A stretch of DNA of 64,000 bases from CAVPNY01 sp963706905 (GTDB lineage: Bacteria; Chloroflexota; Anaerolineae; Anaerolineales; UBA4823): contig CAVPNY010000005.1 in NCBI GenBank assembly GCA_963706905.1, positions 1-64,000 on the forward strand, read 5' to 3'. Positions 18,248 to 27,697 of this stretch are shown in pieces. Positions within the stretch are counted from its first letter, which is position 1, and each line of letters starts with the position of its first letter. The notes below the pieces were generated by a model that saw only the letters and a list, made by a program, of their open reading frames with translations, was not told the origin of the DNA and did no database searches. Both the position numbers and the translations under genes were made by a program.

Positions 18248-19501
18248 TTGCCGCTACACATCCCGCCTGCACTGCTCCACCGCCGCTTCCGCCTGCTGTG
18301 GGCCGGCCTGGCGATCTCGGTCGCCGGCTCCCAGATGCAACTGTGGGCGCTGCTGTGGCATATCCGCACCCTGACCGACCAGCCGATCGCGATCGGCGGG
18401 ATCGGGCTGGCGCGGGTGATTCCGATCATCGTCTTCTCGCTGGTGGGCGGGGCCCTGGCGGATACTTTCAACCGGCGGCAGGTGCTGTTCGTGACGCAGA
18501 GCGTGATGGCGCTGGTGGCCCTGACGCTGGCCTGGCTGACGTTCCAGGGACGGATCGAGCTGTGGCATATCTACGCCCTGACAGCGATCCAGGCTATGGC
18601 GATCGCTTTCGACCTGCCGGCGCGCCAGGCACTGGTGCCCAACCTGATTCCCGCCGAGATCCTGCCCAACGCCTTTAGCATGCAGTCGATCGCCTTCGAG
18701 GTGGGGGCGATCGTAGGACCGGCGCTGAGCGGGATGGTCATCGCTTATTTTGGCCAAGGTTACACGTACCTGATCAACGCCATCTCGTTCGGGGCAGTGA
18801 TCATCGCGCTGGCACTGATCGGGCCGGTGACGCAAACGGTCGCTGGTGAGAAGCGCCCAGAGGTCAGCTTGAAGGCGATTAAAGAAGGGGTGCGTTTCAT
18901 TCTCTCCCAACCGATCATCCTATCGAGCATGGTGCTGGATTTCTTTGCGACGTTCTTCTCGTCGGCTAACACGCTGCTGCCGTTTTTCGCCCAAGATATT
19001 CTCAAGGTGGGGGCAGTGGAATACGGCTGGCTGTCGGCAGCCCAGGCGGTCGGGGCGATGGCGGCGGCGCTGGTGATCTCGCAGTTGCAGGCCATCCGCC
19101 GCCAGGGGCCGCTCTTTTTGTATTCCGTGGTGGCCTTCGGGCTGGCGACGATCGCCTTCGGGCTGGCGCGCAACTTCTGGGTGGCGATGGCGGCGCTGGC
19201 GCTGATCGGGGCATCGGATTCGGTGAGCATGATCATCCGCAATACGATCCGCCAGCTTCAGACGCCCGATCATTTGCGGGGACGGATGACGAGCATCAAT
19301 ATGATCTTCTTCCAGGGCGGGCCGCAACTGGGGGAGCTGGAGGCGGGGGTGGTGGCGCAACTGTTCAGCGTGCCGGTGGCGATCGTCAGCGGGGGGATCG
19401 GGTGTATCGTGGCGGTGGGGTGGATCGCGCGACGCTGGCCACAGTTGAGGAGTTATAACGGGGATGAGCCGATCCGGGCCGGCGCGCAGAGCGGAGTATA
19501 A
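18248..19501 (+). CDS. MFS permease (EntS/MFS_3-like)
   Basis: This 417-residue protein has 12 helices of the MFS_3 type (LLWAGLAISVAGSQMQLWAL at the start, LVGGALADTFNRRQVLFVTQ as the loop 2-3 motif, FDLPARQALVPNLIP after helix 4). Related proteins export siderophores or drugs, but the actual substrate here is unknown. Translation seems to start at TTG 18248, six bases after the nadE stop codon, so it is probably cotranscribed with nadE. The last residues become Arg/Gly-rich. Confidence 0.78.
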   Translation: MPLHIPPALLHRRFRLLWAGLAISVAGSQMQLWALLWHIRTLTDQPIAIGGIGLARVIPIIVFSLVGGALADTFNRRQVLFVTQSVMALVALTLAWLTFQGRIELWHIYALTAIQAMAIAFDLPARQALVPNLIPAEILPNAFSMQSIAFEVGAIVGPALSGMVIAYFGQGYTYLINAISFGAVIIALALIGPVTQTVAGEKRPEVSLKAIKEGVRFILSQPIILSSMVLDFFATFFSSANTLLPFFAQDILKVGAVEYGWLSAAQAVGAMAAALVISQLQAIRRQGPLFLYSVVAFGLATIAFGLARNFWVAMAALALIGASDSVSMIIRNTIRQLQTPDHLRGRMTSINMIFFQGGPQLGELEAGVVAQLFSVPVAIVSGGIGCIVAVGWIARRWPQLRSYNGDEPIRAGAQSGV

Positions 19502-19665
19502 CGCAGTCGAAGCGCCCGCGGATTAGATCCGCCAATTACGCCAAGGGGGTTTCGTAGTTTAGCCCCTTGTGGGCGTGGGAATCAGGGGATAGGGCATCCG
19601 CGAATTGCGCTAATACCACGAATTTATTCGGGGTTAAGGGTCAAGGACGCAGGGGTGGGTGCGGA

Positions 19666-19694
19666 TTGCCATCCAGGTAGAGATCTGGTATGAT
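19666..19694 (+). promoter_or_regulatory. Promoter of the AbrB/PIN pair
   Basis: TTGCCA (19666-19671) and TATGAT (19689-19694) are separated by 17 bases, 40 bases upstream of the antitoxin ATG. An AAAGGAG Shine-Dalgarno follows near 19719. Confidence 0.6.
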
Positions 19695-19733
19695 CAATGC
19701 GATTATCGGAATTTCGGAAAAGGAGAATTTACG

Positions 19734-20024
19734 ATGGGTGCGACTATCCTGCAGATGCGCAAGAAAGGTAACCTGACCCTGCCGGCCGAGCTGCGCAGCA
19801 AGTATGGGTTGAATGAGGGGGATGTTTTTACTTTGATCGATCTAGGGGATGGCTCTTTTATGCTGTCTCCGCGCATTTCACGCGTTAATCAACTGGGAGA
19901 CCGGGTAGCCCAAATATTGGAAGGTGAGAACGTGTCTCTGGATGACTTGCTCAGCACGCTGGACGAGGAGCGGGAGCGCTATTACCAGGAACATTTTGTT
20001 CCCGAACACTATGTCCAGGATTAA
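19734..20024 (+). CDS. AbrB/SpoVT/MazE-type antitoxin
   Basis: This 96-residue protein has an N-terminal swapped-hairpin AbrB DNA-binding domain: GATILQMRKKGNLTLPAELRSKYGLNEGD followed by a D-G-S-F beta hairpin. The C-terminal half (LLSTLDEERERYYQEHFVPE) is acidic and helical and would wrap the toxin. I chose the ATG at 19734 because of the upstream AAAGGAG. Its 3' end overlaps the PIN gene by 14 bases, the usual antitoxin-toxin coupling. Such complexes normally repress their own promoter. Confidence 0.85.
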   Translation: MGATILQMRKKGNLTLPAELRSKYGLNEGDVFTLIDLGDGSFMLSPRISRVNQLGDRVAQILEGENVSLDDLLSTLDEERERYYQEHFVPEHYVQD

Positions 20025-20463
20025 CCTGTTCCTGGACAGCAGCGCGCTGATCGCCGGGTTAATCTCAGCGGAGGGGGCTTCCAGGGCTTTGCTCTTGCTG
20101 AGCGAAGATGAGAAGATCCAGTTGACCGTCTCGGAGCAGGTGATCGTGGAAATCGAACGGAATCTGGCGCGCAAAGCGCCCAGGGCAGCGCCATTTGCCA
20201 GGGAGATGATGCGAGCTGCAAAGGTGCGCATCCTTCGAGATCCAGCCAAGGATGAAGTAAGCCAGCGCATGGACTGGATCGGCCACGCGGCGGATGCGCC
20301 AATCCTGGTGGCTGCGTATCGAGCAAAGGTCGATTTCCTGGTAACGCTAAACCGGCGGCATTTCCTGGAGGACCCGGAGATTACCCGGCGCAGCGGGTTG
20401 CGCATCGGGACGCCGGGCGAGGCGCTGGCCTGGGTGCGGGAGCAGCTGGGGTCCGCCAGGTAA
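20011..20463 (+). CDS. PIN-domain ribonuclease toxin (VapC-like)
   Basis: This is a 150-residue PIN protein. The first catalytic Asp is in NLFLDSSALIAGLIS, further acidic residues in EQVIVEIERNL, and the C-terminal acidic pair in HAADAPILVAAYRAKVDFLVT followed by LNRRHFLED. It probably cleaves tRNA or rRNA when freed from the upstream AbrB-type antitoxin. The start ATG at 20011 lies within the antitoxin gene. A decayed copy of its C-terminal coding region occurs at about 23460. Confidence 0.85.
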   Translation: MSRINLFLDSSALIAGLISAEGASRALLLLSEDEKIQLTVSEQVIVEIERNLARKAPRAAPFAREMMRAAKVRILRDPAKDEVSQRMDWIGHAADAPILVAAYRAKVDFLVTLNRRHFLEDPEITRRSGLRIGTPGEALAWVREQLGSAR

Positions 20464-20679
20464 TCCTTCGACGCCGCTGCGCTTAGGCTCAGGACTGGTC
20501 CGCGAATTGCGCCAATTGATTTGCCAATTTTTACGAATTGTTTTCCAGGGTAGCCGCCCAACCGCGTTGGGCTATTCAATCGATTATCCTTTGAAATAAA
20601 AAAAGAAAAATCCTGAAAATCCTGTCCATCCTGTGAAATAAATAAAACCGATCCAATGCCAGCATTCGGAGGGTGGTTA

Positions 20680-23244
20680 TTACGCCTCGTCCAAGCGTGC
20701 CACCTTGCCGCGCACCAGCCAGAGCGGCAGGAAAGCGCATACCCCGCTCACCACCGCGCCCAAGACAAGCCCAGCCAGGTAAGCAAAGCCCTGCGGGAGG
20801 TTAAGCGCTGAGGATAGCATCAGCGGGCCGATGAAAGCTGCGAAGGCGAAAGGGATGTAGAGCATGGAGAGGATCTGACCCAGGCAGCCCAGGCTCCCGG
20901 CGTTCATTCGGCGTGGGTCCTCCCAGTTAAAGTTCGCCCCGGCGACGCCGAATCCCAGCAAAATACCGGTCATGCCCCCCAGGCTCACCACCACAGCCAG
21001 CAGGTTGTAGAGAAATCCGCTGGGTGAAAACCCCTGGAAGAGCGAGATCCCCAGCAGGAAGATAATGCCTAAGAGCAGTGATGGAAAGTAGGCCACCATG
21101 AATTTTGCCGTTAACAGGTACGTGGTGCGCACCGGAGAAGCCTTCAGCATCCAGTAATTCTTGCCCTCCGCTGAAAAGCCCATCCCTGCCAGGCGGCTGA
21201 GCAGCATCCAGCCGACAAGCAGCGCCATGCTCAGGCTTCCGTAGGACAGCACGCTGCGAAAGGTGTTCATGAACCAGACCGGCGCTTCGCCGCGCCCGCC
21301 CGGTGGTTCGCCGCCGGTACGCAGGATCATCAGGGAATAGATGACGCCGAAGATCAGCGGGGTGATCAGCTGGGATAGGACGCGCAGATCCCGCCGCAGG
21401 ACCAGGAAATCTTTCCAGACGATCCCCCATATCGGGGCAGGGAGCAACCTCGCCCAGATTACAGGTTTCCCTTCGACAGCAGACACCTGCCGCACAGCAC
21501 GCGCTGGCTTCTTCTTGCGAGCAATCACCTGCATCCTAGCCCAACCGGAGTAATACAAGCGCTCCGCCGTGACCAGGGCGAACCCGAAGATCAGCGCCGA
21601 AAGCCCCAGGTTGAGCATCACCAGCAGGCTCCCTGTCACCCAGTCGCCCTCTCCCAGTGCGATCAGGCCGCGACCAGCCCAGTTCAACGGCATCCAGGGA
21701 ACGTTGAAGCGCATCAGGGTAGATAATGACCCGCTGACCTGCTCCTGGGAGATGTCGGCGTTACGCCCAAAAGCGTTGTAGATATTGCCCATTTGGGAGC
21801 AGATCAGCCCGAAGGTTGCGGCGAAAAAGCCCAGGATCTCTGCCGCACGCCTCGGCGGCATGACCCGCACCACCAGCATGACCAGCAGCGCTGAGAGGCC
21901 TGCCGCGGCCAGCGTCATCGCCACCATGGTCACCAGCACCAGCGGATAATACAGCAGGTTGTAGCCGCCGGCTGCACCAAGACCAAACAGGACCGGCAAG
22001 CCGAACAGCACGACCAGACCAAAGTTAGGCAGCACCGCCTGCAACAGCTTGGTGACGAACACTGCCCGGATGGGCACCGGTGAGCTCAGCAGGAAGTCCA
22101 TGTCGCCGGAGAGGTACAGCGCCTGCAGCAGCACGCCGAAACTGGCGATCAGGATGCCCAGGAACAGACCGGCGAAGATCAGCACCGGCACGGTCTGAAT
22201 AAAAGGGGTTGGATCAATGCCCAGGTATTCCTGTGGCTGCGGCGAGCGCAGGAAACGGAGCAACCGCCAGCTCAGCCAGAACATGACCACGGCGACCCCC
22301 AGCAGGGTCACCAGACCCAGGATGATCAGCACCTTCTTGAGCATCTTGGAATGCCGGAAGCTGTTCACCCAAATCTGCCAGCGCAAGCGCAGCAGTTTCT
22401 CGACGGCAGGCAGCAGCTTTCCAGAAGGCGTATGATCGACAGGCGAAAGCAGTGTGGCGCTCATTTCAGGATCTCGGCAGATCTCAGCCACTTCTACTCC
22501 GCCGGTCAGGCTCAGGAAGATATCTTCCAGGCTGGTCTCACCGGTCTCAGCGGTTTTGTCCAGGCCGCGCAGCTCGTCCATGGTGCCCACGGCGATCAGG
22601 TGACCCTGGTTGATGATGCCGATGCGGTCGCACATGCGCTCAGCGATCTCCAGGATGTGAGTGGAGAGGAAGACTGCCGAGCCGCGCTCAGCCATCTGGC
22701 GCAGGATGTCCTTGATCAGGCGGGCCGACTTGGGGTCGAGGCCTACAGTGGGCTCGTCCAGCACCAGCACCTTGGGATCGTGCATCAGCGCCGCCGCCAG
22801 AGACGCCTTCTGCTGCATGCCGTGGCTGTAGGAATCGATCGTGTCGTCGCCTGCCGCGGTCAGGTCGAGGATGCGCAACAGCTCATCGATCCGCCGGGCG
22901 ACCTGCTCTCGCTCTACGTTGTATAGGTCGCCCACGAAGCGCAGCAGCTCGCGGCCAGTCAGCTTGGCGTACAGGTTGGGGGTGTCAGGGACGTAGCCGC
23001 TGGCAGCCTTGGCCTGCAGCGGCTGGGCTTGAATGTCGTAGCCATCGACCTTGACTGTGCCGGAGGTGGGCTGCAGCAGACCCACGATCACCTTGATGGT
23101 GGTGGTCTTGCCGGCTCCGTTCGGGCCTAAGAAGCCGAAGATCTCACCCCCATTAACCTCGAAGCTGACCTCGTTCACCGCCAGCTTGTCGCCATACTTC
23201 TTCACCAGGTTGCGTGTCTCGATCAGAGTGGATGGATCGGGCAT
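20680..23244 (-). CDS. ABC exporter: ATPase fused to ABC-2-type permease
   Basis: This 854-residue polypeptide has both ABC exporter halves in one frame. Residues 1-~265 are the nucleotide-binding domain, with Walker A FLGPNGAGKTTTIKV, signature SYSHGMQQKASLAAAL, Walker B VLVLDEPTVGLDPKSA and a switch His in LSTHILEIAERMC. After a linker the second part starts like an independent protein (MSATLLSPVDHTP) and carries about 12 hydrophobic helices in two sets of six, separated by a basic loop (ARKKKPARAVRQ). Such permeases are normally a separate gene. The junction could be a real fusion or the result of an indel removing a stop. The substrate is unknown. It converges on the PIN gene. Confidence 0.82.
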   Translation of the reverse strand: MPDPSTLIETRNLVKKYGDKLAVNEVSFEVNGGEIFGFLGPNGAGKTTTIKVIVGLLQPTSGTVKVDGYDIQAQPLQAKAASGYVPDTPNLYAKLTGRELLRFVGDLYNVEREQVARRIDELLRILDLTAAGDDTIDSYSHGMQQKASLAAALMHDPKVLVLDEPTVGLDPKSARLIKDILRQMAERGSAVFLSTHILEIAERMCDRIGIINQGHLIAVGTMDELRGLDKTAETGETSLEDIFLSLTGGVEVAEICRDPEMSATLLSPVDHTPSGKLLPAVEKLLRLRWQIWVNSFRHSKMLKKVLIILGLVTLLGVAVVMFWLSWRLLRFLRSPQPQEYLGIDPTPFIQTVPVLIFAGLFLGILIASFGVLLQALYLSGDMDFLLSSPVPIRAVFVTKLLQAVLPNFGLVVLFGLPVLFGLGAAGGYNLLYYPLVLVTMVAMTLAAAGLSALLVMLVVRVMPPRRAAEILGFFAATFGLICSQMGNIYNAFGRNADISQEQVSGSLSTLMRFNVPWMPLNWAGRGLIALGEGDWVTGSLLVMLNLGLSALIFGFALVTAERLYYSGWARMQVIARKKKPARAVRQVSAVEGKPVIWARLLPAPIWGIVWKDFLVLRRDLRVLSQLITPLIFGVIYSLMILRTGGEPPGGRGEAPVWFMNTFRSVLSYGSLSMALLVGWMLLSRLAGMGFSAEGKNYWMLKASPVRTTYLLTAKFMVAYFPSLLLGIIFLLGISLFQGFSPSGFLYNLLAVVVSLGGMTGILLGFGVAGANFNWEDPRRMNAGSLGCLGQILSMLYIPFAFAAFIGPLMLSSALNLPQGFAYLAGLVLGAVVSGVCAFLPLWLVRGKVARLDEA

Positions 23245-23306
23245 GGGGCCTCCAATTGAGCTGTGAATGCCGGCTCAATATAAATTATATAACCATTCGA
23301 TCTATA

Positions 23307-23400
23307 TAGGACTTACGCAGTTGGTGGGTTTATGGGGGTGTTTTGGCGGGCTACGCCCGCCAAAACACCCCCACTTCTCCCTAGAACTGCGTAACTTCTA
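23307..23400 (+). repeat. MITE-like palindromic element, copy 1
   Basis: This 94-bp element starts TAGGACTTACGCAGTT and ends AACTGCGTAACTTCTA, imperfect terminal inverted repeats bounded by TA, as left by IS630/Tc1-type transposition. The centre is a long perfect hairpin with 18-base arms (GGGGGTGTTTTGGCGGGC and its complement) and a TAC loop. A second copy lies in the opposite orientation at 39611-39702. No transposase is encoded. Confidence 0.85.
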
Positions 23401-23459
23401 CTATATTGATTACATGACCGGGATTCCACGTTTCATAGATCTCACGCTCCTATCCCTTC

Positions 23460-23515
23460 AAAGGTGTGGATTTTCTTGTGACGCTGGACCGGCGGCATTT
23501 CCTGGAGGATGCCGC
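23460..23515 (+). pseudogene. Remnant of a PIN-toxin gene
   Basis: The stretch encodes VDFLVTLDRRHFLEDAA, almost identical to VDFLVTLNRRHFLED of the PIN toxin at 20011-20463. The rest of the domain is missing, and the frame runs on into unrelated sequence. It is a fragment left by duplication or excision of a similar toxin-antitoxin gene. Confidence 0.7.
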
Positions 23516-23590
23516 CCTGCCTGGCTACTCGACTACCCAACGATTGGACTATTCGACTAACAACGGATCGATGAACACTGGTGGATCCGC

Positions 23591-23618
23591 TTGCGAATGC
23601 AGATATGTGGTCTATAAT
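23591..23618 (+). promoter_or_regulatory. Promoter of the nucleotidyltransferase pair
   Basis: TTGCGA (23591-23596) and TATAAT (23613-23618) have a 16-base spacer. The ATG of the first gene is only 9 bases beyond the -10, so the transcript would be leaderless or nearly so. Confidence 0.55.
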
Positions 23619-23627
23619 TACAATATA

Positions 23628-23894
23628 ATGCCGACTACCCTTTCGGATACCGCACCCGCTTCTGAACGGCTGCAAATTGAGTTGATGCGGCAGGCTCCGC
23701 CGTGGCGCAAGGTGTACCTGGCAGGGCAAATGACTGAAACGGTGCGCTTGCTGGCTATTAGCGGACTGCGCCAACGCCATCCGCAAGCCACGCCTGCGGA
23801 ACTGCAGCGCCTACTTGCCGATCTTTGGCTCGGACCAGAATTAGCCGCCCGGGTCTATGACCCCACCCCCGAAAAGAGCGGTCATGCTACCTGA
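23628..23894 (+). CDS. Small protein preceding a nucleotidyltransferase, possible antitoxin-like partner
   Basis: This is an 88-residue protein without a known name. It is helical and charged (ASERLQIELMRQAPPWRKVY, then ETVRLLAISGLRQRHPQATP and ELQRLLADLWLGPELA). Two-gene pairs of a short helical protein with an overlapping nucleotidyltransferase are common in mobile, TA-like modules. I have not identified the family of this member. The frame stays open upstream, but the ATG at 23628 is supported by the promoter just before it. The stop overlaps the next gene by 11 bases. Confidence 0.65.
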   Translation: MPTTLSDTAPASERLQIELMRQAPPWRKVYLAGQMTETVRLLAISGLRQRHPQATPAELQRLLADLWLGPELAARVYDPTPEKSGHAT

Positions 23895-24468
23895 ACCCAT
23901 CAGTGTCACGTTGCAAGTTGCCGATGCTTTTGAGGCATTAGGGGCACCTTATTTCATCGGAGGATCTCTGGCCAGCGCCATCCATGGGATCAGCCGCGCC
24001 ACAATGGACGCTGACCTGATTGTCGATCTGCGCTTGGATCAGGTCAAGCCGTTCGTGAAGCTTTTAGGCGGAGAGTTTTTTGTGGATGATGAAGCAATGC
24101 GAGAGGCGATCCACCAACGCAGCAGTTTTAACATTATCCACCGCGAGACGATGTTCAAGGTGGATGTTTTTTTGCGGAAGACACGCCCCTATGATCAGCT
24201 CCAATTCACTCGCCGCACCCTGCAAACCCTGGCAACACAGCCCGAACGCAGTGCATATGTTGCCAGCGCGGAGGACACGATACTTGCTAAGCTGGAGTGG
24301 TACCGCCTGGGCAATGAGGTTTCCGAGAGGCAGTGGGTGGATGTGCAGAACATTCTCAAAGTGCAGGAGAACCGGCTAGATTGGGATTATCTCAGGCAAT
24401 GGGCATCCCAATTGGGCGTGACTGACTTGATGGAACGCGCCTTGATCGAAGCCGGGCTGACAGAATGA
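23884..24468 (+). CDS. Nucleotidyltransferase-fold protein (DUF6036/AbiEii-like)
   Basis: This 194-residue protein has the pol-beta nucleotidyltransferase signature: YFIGGSLASAIHGISRATMDADLIVDL contains GGS and a D-x-D pair, and a third acidic residue follows in MFKVDVFLRK. The C-terminal helical part has EDTILAKLEWYRLG and ERQWVDVQNILK, as in transferases assigned to TA or abortive infection modules. The target (tRNA or protein) is unknown. It is translationally coupled to the upstream small gene. Confidence 0.75.
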   Translation: MLPEPISVTLQVADAFEALGAPYFIGGSLASAIHGISRATMDADLIVDLRLDQVKPFVKLLGGEFFVDDEAMREAIHQRSSFNIIHRETMFKVDVFLRKTRPYDQLQFTRRTLQTLATQPERSAYVASAEDTILAKLEWYRLGNEVSERQWVDVQNILKVQENRLDWDYLRQWASQLGVTDLMERALIEAGLTE

Positions 24469-24770
24469 TGGGATAGGGGATTAGGTGAAGTGCTGGCCTG
24501 GGCGTGAATTGATCCACGCAGGGCACGAAGTTTCACGAATTATTTCAAGAGGGAGCGGGGAGGTCGGCGGGGCAGGGTAACTTTTGGGGCGGGTTGACGT
24601 TTTTAATGGTGGGGATGGCTGGTGAAGAACCGGCAGGTGGGTTGATTCCACAACCATGCAGCGCATTCTTTGATACACTTGGGGTAATAAATCTGCTTGC
24701 ATTGTACAATCGAGCCATTGTTCACCATTTGCTACCTGAAATCTAAGGATTTAGAAAAACAGTAACTTTC
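24469..24770. other. Intergenic region before hsdR
   Basis: No gene is seen. Eroded boilerplate similar to other gaps in the window (near 24525, CACGAAGTTTCACGAATT) occupies the first half. The second half holds a -10-like TACAAT at 24705-24710 without a good -35, and probably the hsdR promoter. Confidence 0.5.
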
Positions 24771-27697
24771 ATGAATCCTGAAGCGCGTGCCCGACAAAAT
24801 ATCGATGCCCAGCTGGCTGCCTGCGGTTGGGAGGTGCAGGATCGCGCCCGGATGAATCTGTTCGCCGGGCGGGGAGTAGCGGTGCGCGAGTTTCCCACGA
24901 CGAGCGGGCCAGCCGATTATATGCTGTTTGTGGACCGCAGGGCGGTGGGTGTGATCGAGGCCAAGGCGGAGGGCGATACCCTCTCCGGCGTTGCTGAGCA
25001 AGCCGCCGATTACGCGGTCAGCCTACCACCGAATATCCCGCATGTGAGCCTGCCGCTGCCATTTTTGTACGAGAGCACCGGGGTGGAGACGTATTTCCGC
25101 GATGAGCGCGACCCCGCGCCACGCTCGCGGCGGGTGTACTCTTTTCACCGCCCGGAGACGCTGGCAGAATGGGTGGATGAGGGTAAGGATAGGTCTGGTG
25201 AATTAATCGATCAGATTGAAGATTCAACCCGTAGGGGCGGGTCTGCATTATTAACGGAGCGTATTGGAAATTCGAACAGACCCGCCCGTACTATGGCGGC
25301 AACGCTGCGGGGACGGTTGCGAGAGATGCCGGAACGGTACCCGTTAATCACAAGCGGGTTGTGGTCGGCGCAGGCGGAGGCGATCGCCAAATTGGAGCGA
25401 TCATTCGTAAACGACCAGCCACGCGCCCTGATCCAGATGGCGACCGGCAGCGGCAAGACTTTCACAGCGGTCAATTTCGTCTACCGGCTGATCAAGTTCG
25501 CCAAGGCGCGGCGGGTGCTGTTCCTGGTGGATCGCAATAACCTGGGGCGACAGGCCTTCAAAGAGTTCGACCAGTTCATCACGCCGGATGACGGGCGCAA
25601 GTTTACCGAGCTGTACAACGTGCAGCACCTGCAGTCGAACCTGCTGGACGACGTGAGCAAGGTGCATATCACCACCATCCAGCGGCTGTACTCGATGCTG
25701 TGCGGGGAAGCGGAGTTCGATCCGGCGAACGAAGAGACGTCACTGTGGGAGGTGGAGGGCGCGCTCGACAGACCAGTCACCGAAAGAGGTACGCTACAAC
25801 CCGCGCCTGCCGATCGAGTATTACGACTTTATCATCACCGACGAGTGCCACCGCTCGATTTACCACTTGTGGCGGCAGGTATTAGAATATTTCGACGCGT
25901 TCTTGATCGGGCTGACGGCCACGCCCAGCAAGCAAACCTTCGGCTTCTTCAACCAGAACCTGGTGATGGAGTATTCTCGCCAGCGGGCGGTGGCGGATGG
26001 GGTCAATGTGGATGGGGAGGTGTTCCGCATCCGCACGCGAATCAGCGAGCAAGGCAGCACGATTGAGAAGGGCTGGTTTGTGGGGCGGCGCGACAAACGC
26101 ACGCGGCGAGAGCGCTGGGAGCAGCTCGACGAGGAGCTGTCCTACCCAGCTGAGATGCTGGACCGCCAGGTGACCGCACCGAGCCAGATCCGCACGATCC
26201 TGGCGGCGTACCGCGACCGCCTGCCCGAGCTCTTCCCGGGACGGGAGGAAGTTCCCAAGACGCTGGTCTTCGCCAAGGACGATGCCCATGCGGAGGAGAT
26301 CGTGCGCCTGGCGCGGGAGGTGTTCGGCAAAGGCGACGATTTCTGCCGCAAGATCACCTACCGGGCGACTGGTCTGCCGGAAGACCTGATCAGCGCGTTC
26401 CGCAACTCTTACCACCCGCGCATAGCGGTGACGGTAGACATGATCGCCACCGGCACCGACATCAAACCGCTGGAAGCGCTGGTGTTCATGCGGGCAGTGC
26501 GCTCGCGGGTACTGTTCGAGCAGATGCTGGGGCGCGGAACACGGGTGGTATCGGACACGGATTTCCAGGCGGTCACGCAGACGCCGCAGGCGCGCAAGAC
26601 ACGCTTCGTGATCGTCGATGCGGTGGGGGTGACAGAGCAGGAGCTGATCGACACAGGCACAGTGGAACGCAAGCGCTCGCTGCCGCTGAAGGCGCTGCTG
26701 GAGGCGCTGGCGGTGGGGGCAGTGGATGATGATATATTGGGATCGCTGGCGCGCCGCCTGGCGCTGCTGGAGAAACGATTGAGCGCGGCGCAACGGGCGG
26801 AGGTGGGAGGTTTGCTGGATATGCCGGGCGCGCCGGAGCGGTTTATCTCGCTGCGCGAATTGTCGAATGCGATGCTGGACGCGATTGACCCAGACAAGAT
26901 TTTGGAGGAGGCGTGCCGGGGTGAGGTTAGGGCGCAACCGGTAGGGGCGCAGCGCCGCTGCGCCCCTACAGACGAGGAATTGGAGGCGGCGCGAGGCAGG
27001 TTGATCCAGCGGGCGGTGTACCCGCTGGCGGCCAGCCCGGAATTGCGCGGATTTTTGCAGGAGCGCGAAATCTTGATCGACGAGACCAGCGTGGACGAGG
27101 TGCTGGCAAAGGGTTTCGACGTGGACGCCACAGCCCACGCCCGCCAATTGGTGGAATCGTTCCAGCAATTTATCCAGGATAACCGGGATGAGATCACCGC
27201 CCTGCAGATTTTGTTCAACCGGCCGTACGCCGGACGGCAACTGGATTTCGCCCACGTGCGCGAGCTGGCGGAGCGGCTGGACCAACACCTGCACCAGAGC
27301 GACGCGCTGTTCATGACCGAGCAATTATGGCGGGCCTACCAGCAACTGGAGAAGGACCGGGTGCACGGGGCGGGCGAGCGGCGCATCCTGGCCGACCTGG
27401 TCTCGCTGGTGCGGCATGCGGCGCTGGATGAGGAGCTGGAGCCCTACCCGGAGCGGGTGCAGCGGCGCTACCGGGAGTGGCTGGAGGGACAGCAGGCGCA
27501 AGGCAGGGAGTTCACCGCACAGCAGATGAGCTGGCTGGACGAGATCGCCCGGCACGTGGGGGTCAACCTGGCGGTGGAGATAGAGGACTTGAATTATTTC
27601 GCCTTCCAGCCGCGCGGCGGGCAGGTGGCGGCGGTGCGGGTATTTGGGCCGTGGGTTGCCGGCGTTGCTGGAAGAAATCAACAAGGCGCTGGCATGA
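24771..27697 (+). CDS. hsdR: Type I restriction enzyme R subunit, EcoEI-like (two frameshifts)
   Basis: HsdR is the ATP-driven translocase and nuclease of a type I restriction enzyme. The N-terminal nuclease has the D-ExK pattern in GPADYMLFVDRRAVGVIEAKAEG. The SF2 motor has MATGSGKTFTAVNFVYR (motif I), ITDECHRSIYHLW (II) and IGLTATPSKQ (III), with QMLGRGTRV as motif VI. The first frame changes near 25770 (one extra base, after which DQSPKEVRYNP continues). A second shift near 27650 restores PALLEEINKALA before the TGA at 27695. The product is about 975 residues. Two REP-like palindromes lie in frame: one at 25231-25291, and one at 26941-26969 encoding VGAQRRCAPT. The hsdS ATG overlaps the stop. 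Confidence 0.9.
25231..25291 (+). repeat. In-frame palindromic element in hsdR (REP type 2)
   Basis: GTAGGGGCGGGTCTG (25231-25245) and CAGACCCGCCCGTAC (25277-25291) pair with one mismatch around a 31-base loop. The segment falls between the nuclease and helicase domains of HsdR and keeps the frame. A shorter relative is in hsdM at 31972-32009. Confidence 0.75.
26941..26969 (+). repeat. In-frame REP palindrome in hsdR (REP type 1, copy 1)
   Basis: A perfect 29-bp palindrome has left arm GTAGGGGCGCAGCG, a single central base (C here) and the complementary right arm. Identical arms occur at 30958-30986 (centre A) and 31239-31267 (centre G). Here it encodes VGAQRRCAPT in the C-terminal part of HsdR. 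Confidence 0.9.

Noticed and set aside
23307..23400. Long hairpin as a transcription terminator
   Set aside because: The hairpin recurs in inverted orientation with TA-bounded inverted ends and lacks a T-tract, so a mobile element is a better explanation.
25882..27324. A 480-codon open frame antisense to hsdR
   Set aside because: Arg/Gln/His-rich shadow of the helicase gene, whose motifs are unambiguous on the plus strand.
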